Shown: piece by piece, positions 15,496-20,526 of the stretch
How the letters are laid out: each line of letters starts with the position of its first letter
Numbering within the stretch: the stretch's first letter is position 1
Assembly (NCBI GenBank): GCA_021151835.1
Contig: JAGKWO010000071.1
Coordinates: 1 to 20,526 of the forward strand
Direction: 5' to 3'
Length of the DNA stretch: 20,526 bases
From: Gammaproteobacteria bacterium
GTDB taxonomy: Bacteria > Pseudomonadota > Gammaproteobacteria > Pseudomonadales > Cellvibrionaceae
Position numbers and translations under genes: made by a program
The notes under the pieces: generated by a model
Database searches by the model: none
Told to the model about the DNA's origin: nothing
Seen by the model: the letters and a program-made list of their open reading frames with translations, nothing else

Positions 15496-17100
15496 GTGCA
15501 AACTATTCCCGGATACCACATAAAAGCCTTGCTTGGCGAAGGCGGTATGGCCAAAGTTTATCTGGCGATACAAAAATCGCTAGATCGGCAAGTGGCAATT
15601 AAAGTACTGGATGCCAGCCTGAACCAGGACGACCTGATCCAGAAGCAATTCGAACAGGAATCAATTTTGGTGGCGCGGCTTAATCATCCCAACATTATCC
15701 AGGTGATTGATAAGGGCATCAGTGATGAAAAATTGCCCTATTTCGTGATGCTCTATATTAAAAGCATTTCACTCGAAACTGTTTTGCCGCGCACAGATGT
15801 CAACCTGAGCCGCAAACTGGATATCCTGATTCAATTGTGCAGCGCCCTCGCCTATGCCCATCGCAACGGGATTGTGCATCGCGATATAAAACCCGCGAAT
15901 GTACTAGTGGATTATGATGGCCGTGCGTACTTAATGGATTTTGGAATTGCCGGTTATTTCACCGCCAATAAACAAATAACCACCAAGGAAAATAATAATC
16001 AAGAGCCGGAAATGATAATGGGTACAGGTGCCTATATGGCCCCGGAACAACGCGAAGGTATTTCACAGACCAGCTATCTGAGTGATATCTATTCGCTGGG
16101 GGTGTTGATCCATGAGTTTATTTATGGCGTCACACCAATACAGGCCACCCGCCAAACTTACCAATCATTCAATAGCGATCCTGCAGTTAATAAATTCGCA
16201 CAGGCAAATAAATTACAAACCCTGATTGAACAATGTATCCAACCTATCCCTGCACAACGCCCAACATCCGTGGAGAATATTCGCCAGCAATTATTATTGA
16301 TTGCCCAAGGCAGGCACCTCCATACCAATCGCTGGGGCGTTGAATCCACGCGTGATAATATTCCTCCTAATTACACATTATTGGATGTTCTAAAAGAAAA
16401 TCCTTTTGGTGCAACCTATCTGGTGAACGATCCTAATCGCCAGCGTCTTCTGGTAATAAAAAAGCAATCATTGGATCACTTGGGCAATGCACCACAATTC
16501 GCTGCCAAATTAACGCAGATTCAACATCCACATATTGCACGCGTGTATGGCACGGGAAAAAATCCGCGCGTATTTATTATTGCAATGGAATATTTACCTG
16601 GTGGCAATTTACAAGAACGTGTGAGTCAAACACTTAATATCGGGCAATGTTTAATGCTGGCCCAGCAATTAGCCAACGCACTGGCTTGCGCTCACGCTTA
16701 TGGATTGATCCACGGTAATTTACGCCCAAGCAATATTTTATTTGCCGAAAAGAATCATTTAAAACTTACCGATTTTGGTTTTCCACCCCATAGTTATGGT
16801 ACAGATACCCATTGGTACCATCCGGCAAACGAACCCGTTTCAGCAGCGACTGACATATATGCGATGGGGGTAATTTTATTCCAGTTAATTACAAGCGAAT
16901 TACCAACTAATCATTGGGTGGGTTTAAAAAATCGCTGGAAATTACGTAAACTCCCTGCCACCTTGCGTAAAAGCATTCTTCATATGTTACAAATCAACCC
17001 CAAAAAACGTTTGAAAACTGCGGAACAAGCCGCAAATATTTTTATTACGTTACAAGGCAACCAAAAAACATACGTTTTGCAAAAAATGGCAGGCAATTAG
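15496..17100 (+). CDS. Ser/Thr protein kinase with C-terminal pseudokinase domain
   Basis: A 534-residue soluble protein with two protein-kinase folds in tandem. Domain 1 (about 6-270) has the whole Hanks set: glycine loop LGEGGMAKVYLA, Lys36 in VAIKVL, Glu55, HRDIKPAN (D130, K132, N135), DFG (148-150), APE (182-184), D197 and R255; it should be active. Domain 2 (about 292-525) keeps Lys322 (VIKK) and DFG (426-428) but has a broken glycine loop (ENPFGATYL), HGNLRPSN in place of HRDxKPxN (catalytic Asp to Asn408) and no APE, so it is a predicted pseudokinase. No membrane segment or sensor domain is visible. I chose GTG at 15496 (MQTIPGYHI) with GAGAG seven bases upstream; TTG at 15490 is possible, and a longer reading from 15409 adds unrelated residues. 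Divergent from the small secreted protein, convergent with the zinc-finger gene 21 bases away. Substrate unknown. Confidence 0.92.
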   Translation: MQTIPGYHIKALLGEGGMAKVYLAIQKSLDRQVAIKVLDASLNQDDLIQKQFEQESILVARLNHPNIIQVIDKGISDEKLPYFVMLYIKSISLETVLPRTDVNLSRKLDILIQLCSALAYAHRNGIVHRDIKPANVLVDYDGRAYLMDFGIAGYFTANKQITTKENNNQEPEMIMGTGAYMAPEQREGISQTSYLSDIYSLGVLIHEFIYGVTPIQATRQTYQSFNSDPAVNKFAQANKLQTLIEQCIQPIPAQRPTSVENIRQQLLLIAQGRHLHTNRWGVESTRDNIPPNYTLLDVLKENPFGATYLVNDPNRQRLLVIKKQSLDHLGNAPQFAAKLTQIQHPHIARVYGTGKNPRVFIIAMEYLPGGNLQERVSQTLNIGQCLMLAQQLANALACAHAYGLIHGNLRPSNILFAEKNHLKLTDFGFPPHSYGTDTHWYHPANEPVSAATDIYAMGVILFQLITSELPTNHWVGLKNRWKLRKLPATLRKSILHMLQINPKKRLKTAEQAANIFITLQGNQKTYVLQKMAGN

Positions 17101-17121
17101 CTCGCCTCTACTTCATTTACT

Positions 17122-18648
17122 TCAGATTTTATCAACTACCGGGGCGTCCAACGGCACTAATTCCAGGGTTAACCCACTGGAAGTGCCGGCTGGCGGCCCA
17201 CGCCTGACTTTTGGATTCCCCGTGCTTGCTGGAACAGCTCCCGTAGCCTGCCGTGCTTGCCGCTGCATTTCCAGTTCGACTTTTTTTGCTTCAGCGCGCC
17301 GCGCCAGTTGCGCCGCCATTTGACGACATTTTTCCGCCTGGGCTTGCATGTTAGGCAAATCATTTAAACATTCTGCCAATAATGTGTAGGCATTCGGCAA
17401 ATCTGCGTAATCCGGATACAGCTTATGCATACCATTAAGTATTTTTACCGCTAATTTTAAATCGCCTTGTTGCCGTAAAAATGTAGCGATCTGTACCCGT
17501 ATTGCTGGCGAGTCAGGCACGTAGTCAGGTACCAGCAAATTAATCTGTTTGAATGTAGTAGTGAGCTTATCAAAACGTTTCTTGCGTACTAAAAACTCCA
17601 GATATGTCAGACCATAATCAGCCATCAATGCTTGTTTTTTGCATACATATAACAACTCAAAGAAACGGTCAAAAAAATTGGCCTCATTGGGAAACTGTTT
17701 AAAAGCTTGATAATACAAACCTACCAATTTTTCATATTCCCCTTCTTTTAAAAGCACATCCATGTTGGCGCTCATACGCTCAAGATCACTACGATCCGGT
17801 TGTTCATCATCGTCATCGGAACGCGCGCTATAACCCAACTCCTGTTGATACTGAAACAACATGTACCCCATTAGATGGAACATGACTACTGTATAAAAAC
17901 TTGAAACTACCGACTGAACAAACACCGCACCGGCAGGGAGAATTGCGTTGATCCATTCATGCAGCACACCGACCGAAGTCATCATGATCAACATAAAAAC
18001 AATCAACAATCCATACGGCAAACCAATTGCTGTTATCAATCCAATAGCAGCAACGGGATTGAGCGCTGAAAACATATTTTCGGTTTGCGCAAAACGGATT
18101 AATACCGCAGGAAAAGTTATTACGGCAATAACACCCAACACCCCGCCCAACGCAACACCTACAAAATAGGTAGCCAAACCTGCAAACACAGTCATTACAA
18201 TTGTGATTAAAATCAATTGGAACAATAGCTTAATCCCACCCTGGTACGCCTCCATGACATCAGGCGCTTTCATCTCACCCATCGCAGTACGTTCAAGACA
18301 AGTAAAACTGTATTTCAGCATTGCGCCCGCTGCAAACAGGTACATCACGATCGATAGAATCCACAGAAATGGCATGAGCACCGCAATTACCGAGATAATT
18401 GAGGTAATAACAATTAAACTCATCGAAGAAGAATTTAATGGATATTTAAAGGCTTCATTCAAGCGCCGCCAAAATGGTGTTACCGTGTTCGCAGACCCCA
18501 GACTCTCAAGCACTGAGTCACATAAAAAACAATGCACGGTATGACGCTTGTTTTTTTCGTCATTAATACAACAATCACAGTGATGGATATCGCACTGGCG
18601 ACAATAATAAGTGGCTCCGTCCATAGGATGGTATTTACAGTAATCCAC
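17122..18648 (-). CDS. Membrane protein with B-box-like zinc finger and TPR-like region
   Basis: Unnamed protein of 508 residues. Residues 4-43 carry a cysteine/histidine pattern (C4, H7, C16, C19, C24, C27, H36, H39/C40, C43) like a B-box zinc finger and typical of a cytoplasmic N-terminus. Residues about 76-268 are hydrophobic and give around six or seven membrane segments (IVITSIISVIAVLMPFLWIL, LLFQLILITIVMTVFAGLA, AIGLITAIGLPYGLLIVF, and others). Residues about 290-450 form a soluble helical TPR-like region (LKEGEYEKLVGLYYQAFKQF, FLRQQGDLKLAVKILNGMHK), then a charged coil and a proline/glycine-rich tail. Start is GTG at 18648 with AAGGAG upstream; it overlaps the rhomboid stop by 14 bases, indicating translational coupling. 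The pairing suggests that it works with the rhomboid protease, perhaps as scaffold or substrate adaptor; this is inference. Confidence 0.85.
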   Translation of the reverse strand: MDYCKYHPMDGATYYCRQCDIHHCDCCINDEKNKRHTVHCFLCDSVLESLGSANTVTPFWRRLNEAFKYPLNSSSMSLIVITSIISVIAVLMPFLWILSIVMYLFAAGAMLKYSFTCLERTAMGEMKAPDVMEAYQGGIKLLFQLILITIVMTVFAGLATYFVGVALGGVLGVIAVITFPAVLIRFAQTENMFSALNPVAAIGLITAIGLPYGLLIVFMLIMMTSVGVLHEWINAILPAGAVFVQSVVSSFYTVVMFHLMGYMLFQYQQELGYSARSDDDDEQPDRSDLERMSANMDVLLKEGEYEKLVGLYYQAFKQFPNEANFFDRFFELLYVCKKQALMADYGLTYLEFLVRKKRFDKLTTTFKQINLLVPDYVPDSPAIRVQIATFLRQQGDLKLAVKILNGMHKLYPDYADLPNAYTLLAECLNDLPNMQAQAEKCRQMAAQLARRAEAKKVELEMQRQARQATGAVPASTGNPKVRRGPPAGTSSGLTLELVPLDAPVVDKI

Positions 18649-20077
18649 GCTCTGCTCCTTGTGTTAGCTGGGCAGCTAAAGATTCGTAATGCGCTTTTTT
18701 CTGACTATCGCGCAAACGCTGGAAAGATGCAGCCAATTTAACAGCAAATATTTGCAGCGCCGGATTTCTGGATTTCATCCGCATGAGTTCATTAAACACC
18801 TGCTCGGCAGATGAGGGATTTTCCAAAGCAGCAAACTGCATACCCAACTTTAATGCCGATTGCTCATTGAGTTGTGAATGCACCTCCGGATTTTCCTGCC
18901 AGACCTTATCCAGTTTTTTTATTTGCTCCGGCGTCAATAATGGCAGGGTCAACAGCGTTACTGCGGATTGCCGGAAGGCGTCACCGCGTGCGATTTTTAA
19001 CAGGTTGTAGCGCATCATCACCAACTCGAAATCCTGCCCTTGCTGCTGGATTAATTCATTTACAAGTTCCATGGCCTTTTCAAAACGAAACCGCTCAATA
19101 TTTTCGTAGATCGCAGCCAATTGCTGCTGACGGGGGTCACCATGCTGTTCGGACTCAATATATGCCGTATTGAAAACGGAGCGATTAAATAACCAGGCAA
19201 AACCGATTAGTATCGCACCTGCAACAAAACCGCCGGCATGGGCCATAAAAGCTACATTTGATCCTGATTCAAACTGGTAACTGTAGATTTCCTTGCCAAT
19301 ATAAAACGGCAAAATCAATAGCGCCGGTGCGCGGAAATAACCAACGAAAAAGAAAAACCAATAAAAGAATTCAATTTTTTTCCAGCGAAATACGGCGAGA
19401 TACATAGCCATTACCCCTGAAATAGCGCCGGAGGCGCCGACCAGAGGCACAGTGCTAGTCCAATCTGATGCAGCATGCGCAAGACCACCAGCCACGCCGG
19501 ATAAGATATAAAATGCTAAAAAGCGCCAATGACCTATCGCAGCTTCTACTGCAAAACCACACACAATTAAAAAAAACATATTGCCCAGCAAATGCATGAT
19601 ATCGCCATGCAAAAACTGGTGAGTGAATAAAGAGGTAATCTTTAAGTTGGCAGGAGTCAGGCCATTGGCAATGTAACTTACTGATTGCACACGCTTGTGC
19701 ATTAACTCGCGCTGGGGGCGCCACTCATCATAAAAATCCGGATTGAAATGTGCGCGTGCGTTTTGCTTTAAATAATCGTAAAAATCTGCACGCATCAATA
19801 TATCGCCAATGACGGTGGCAGTATCTTCATCTTTTATTGCTGTGCGATATTCATCCAGCAGTTTATTTTCATTTTGCTTTTTTAAATATTCTTCGAAAAC
19901 CGGCCACTCGCGCTCAAAATATCCCTGCATTTCATATTTGGTCATCACATCAAAAAGTTTGGGAGTATCGCTGCTCTGATACAGGAAAAACACCATTACA
20001 TTGATAAAGACCAATCCACATAACACCAGAGGTGCATGCCGCCAATCCAATTGTTTTTCAGTAGGCACTATGATCAT
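18635..20077 (-). CDS. Rhomboid family intramembrane serine protease with TPR-like C-terminal tail
   Basis: A 480-residue rhomboid protease. The catalytic dyad is visible: Ser216 in GASGAISG and His280 in AHAGGF; H157, H162 and N166 in HGDIMHLLGN form the conserved second-helix motif. Membrane segment 1 is about residues 15-33. Between it and the HGDIMH helix lies an unusually long ~110-residue hydrophilic, helix-rich loop (about 38-148). Membrane segments end near residue 298, and the last ~180 residues are soluble and helical with a TPR-like look (AAIYENIERFRFEKAMELVN). The ATG at 20077 has only a distant AAGGAA (13 bases). The gene heads a two-gene operon, overlapping the zinc-finger membrane protein by 14 bases. 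A promoter with an inverted repeat lies upstream. Natural substrate unknown. Confidence 0.93.
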   Translation of the reverse strand: MIIVPTEKQLDWRHAPLVLCGLVFINVMVFFLYQSSDTPKLFDVMTKYEMQGYFEREWPVFEEYLKKQNENKLLDEYRTAIKDEDTATVIGDILMRADFYDYLKQNARAHFNPDFYDEWRPQRELMHKRVQSVSYIANGLTPANLKITSLFTHQFLHGDIMHLLGNMFFLIVCGFAVEAAIGHWRFLAFYILSGVAGGLAHAASDWTSTVPLVGASGAISGVMAMYLAVFRWKKIEFFYWFFFFVGYFRAPALLILPFYIGKEIYSYQFESGSNVAFMAHAGGFVAGAILIGFAWLFNRSVFNTAYIESEQHGDPRQQQLAAIYENIERFRFEKAMELVNELIQQQGQDFELVMMRYNLLKIARGDAFRQSAVTLLTLPLLTPEQIKKLDKVWQENPEVHSQLNEQSALKLGMQFAALENPSSAEQVFNELMRMKSRNPALQIFAVKLAASFQRLRDSQKKAHYESLAAQLTQGAERGLL

Positions 20078-20108
20078 TTTTTATTTATTGATTCCTTAGT
20101 AGTACAAA

Positions 20109-20151
20109 ACCCTAAACTGCAGATTCTAGCCAAACTTTAGGGTGTTGGCAG
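20109..20151 (-). promoter_or_regulatory. Rhomboid promoter with an inverted repeat around the -10
   Basis: On the minus strand CTGCCA (20146-20151) and TAGAAT (20123-20128) are 17 bases apart, a fair sigma70 promoter. Perfect eight-base arms ACCCTAAA (20109-20116) and TTTAGGGT (20136-20143), separated by 19 bases, flank the -10 so that a bound protein would block transcription. The spacing equals that of the 11913-11947 inverted repeat. Confidence 0.45.
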
Positions 20152-20202
20152 TTAATTTATCATTTTCACACCAACAAACCCGGCTCCAAAAGCGCTCAAA
20201 AT

Positions 20203-20233
20203 AAAAGCCCCGCCATTACTGGCGGGACTTTTT
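20203..20233. terminator. Bidirectional rho-independent terminator in the right-hand intergenic region
   Basis: The stem CCCGCCA/TGGCGGG (20209-20215 with 20220-20226) has a four-base loop, extends through AAAAG/CTTTT with one mismatch, and ends in TTTTT on the plus strand and in TTTTATTTT on the minus. It does not directly follow a gene in this window, so it probably serves a transcript entering from the right or an unannotated short RNA. Confidence 0.75.
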
Positions 20234-20306
20234 ATTGATCAAGCTCCATTGGTTTGGTGCAGTTGCCAAAATTTCCTAAACCTGCAAGCACCCCTGCTCA
20301 ACTTAG

Positions 20307-20324
20307 GTCGTTCGTTGGAACGAC
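20307..20324. repeat. Isolated perfect hairpin
   Basis: GTCGTTC and GAACGAC pair over seven bases with a GTTG loop. The following ATTTATT is too weak a T-run to call it a terminator. It may be a REP-type unit or an RNA structure. Confidence 0.45.
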
Positions 20325-20386
20325 ATTTATTACTTGCGTACCGCATCCGGATATGCCCTGTACACATAAATTAATGGGCAAATCAA

Positions 20387-20449
20387 TTCTGACTTCTGAC
20401 TTCTGACTTCTGACTTCTGACTTCTGACTTCTGACTTCTGACTTCTGAC
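20387..20449. repeat. Nine perfect tandem copies of the heptamer TTCTGAC
   Basis: The unit TTCTGAC occurs nine times head to tail without any mismatch over 63 bases. It lies in non-coding DNA, followed by an AT-rich stretch. The perfect repetition implies recent expansion by slippage, so copy number probably varies among strains. All three reading frames of the plus strand soon meet a stop in or near the array. Confidence 0.97.
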
Positions 20450-20526
20450 TACAAAAATTTTAGTATAAATTTAAAAGGTAATTTAATATCTATTAATTGA
20501 AAAAATAGCTATAAAAGGCAAAAAAT

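Larger units (their letters stand above)
20234..20526. other. Gene-free right edge
   Basis: No credible coding sequence on either strand. It holds an isolated hairpin (20307-20324), a heptamer tandem array (20387-20449) and a final very AT-rich stretch (20450-20526) that looks like promoter or leader DNA of a gene beyond the window. Nothing else is recognised. Confidence 0.6.

Noticed and set aside
20387..20449. Heptamer array read as a CRISPR array or coding repeat.
   Set aside because: Units abut without spacers, seven bases is far below CRISPR repeat length, and stop codons occur in or next to the array in the possible frames.

Overview
The window looks like a chromosomal segment of a gammaproteobacterium, most likely from the Cellvibrionaceae/Pseudomonas side of the class. 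The reasons are the gene content and order (pyrG-kdsA-eno, ftsB-ispD-ispF, truD, pcm, and pncC/recA/recX), protein sequences that read like their Pseudomonas and E. coli counterparts, and moderate base composition. Species cannot be fixed from the sequence alone. No phage, transposase, CRISPR array, rRNA or tRNA was seen.

Left part (1-8.5 kb, all minus strand): conserved housekeeping genes. Transcription runs right to left. pyrG, kdsA and eno form one block ending in a hairpin at 4491-4512. ftsB, ispD, ispF, a YheT-type hydrolase, truD and pcm form a second block ending in a terminator at 58-80. The block mixes cell division (FtsB), isoprenoid precursors (IspD, IspF), tRNA pseudouridylation (TruD) and protein repair (Pcm). 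surE, normally between truD and pcm, is not there.

Middle part (8.5-14.8 kb): the pncC-recA-recX neighbourhood, but opened up by extra genes. A DUF4136-type lipoprotein gene with its own terminator sits between recA and recX. A secreted-protein gene and a divergent CadC/ToxR-like membrane regulator sit between pncC and recA. recA has a perfect-core LexA operator (11025-11040). The divergent region of the regulator holds three copies of the heptamer TGACCAT, two of them as an inverted repeat, which makes a plausible local regulatory circuit.

Right part (14.9-20.5 kb): accessory signalling and membrane genes. There is a small four-cysteine secreted protein, divergent from a soluble protein with an active-looking Ser/Thr kinase domain followed by a degenerate pseudokinase domain. 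Convergent to it is a two-gene overlapping operon: a rhomboid protease with a large extra loop and a long C-terminal tail, then a membrane protein with an N-terminal B-box-like zinc finger and a C-terminal TPR-like region. The last 450 bases carry no gene but hold a promoter with an inverted repeat, a terminator, an isolated hairpin and a perfect nine-copy heptamer tandem repeat (TTCTGAC).

The most interesting items are the kinase-pseudokinase fusion, the rhomboid/zinc-finger-TPR pair, the regulator with its candidate operators, and the heptamer array. Several genes probably start at non-ATG codons (truD TTG, kdsA GTG, the kinase GTG, the zinc-finger protein GTG).
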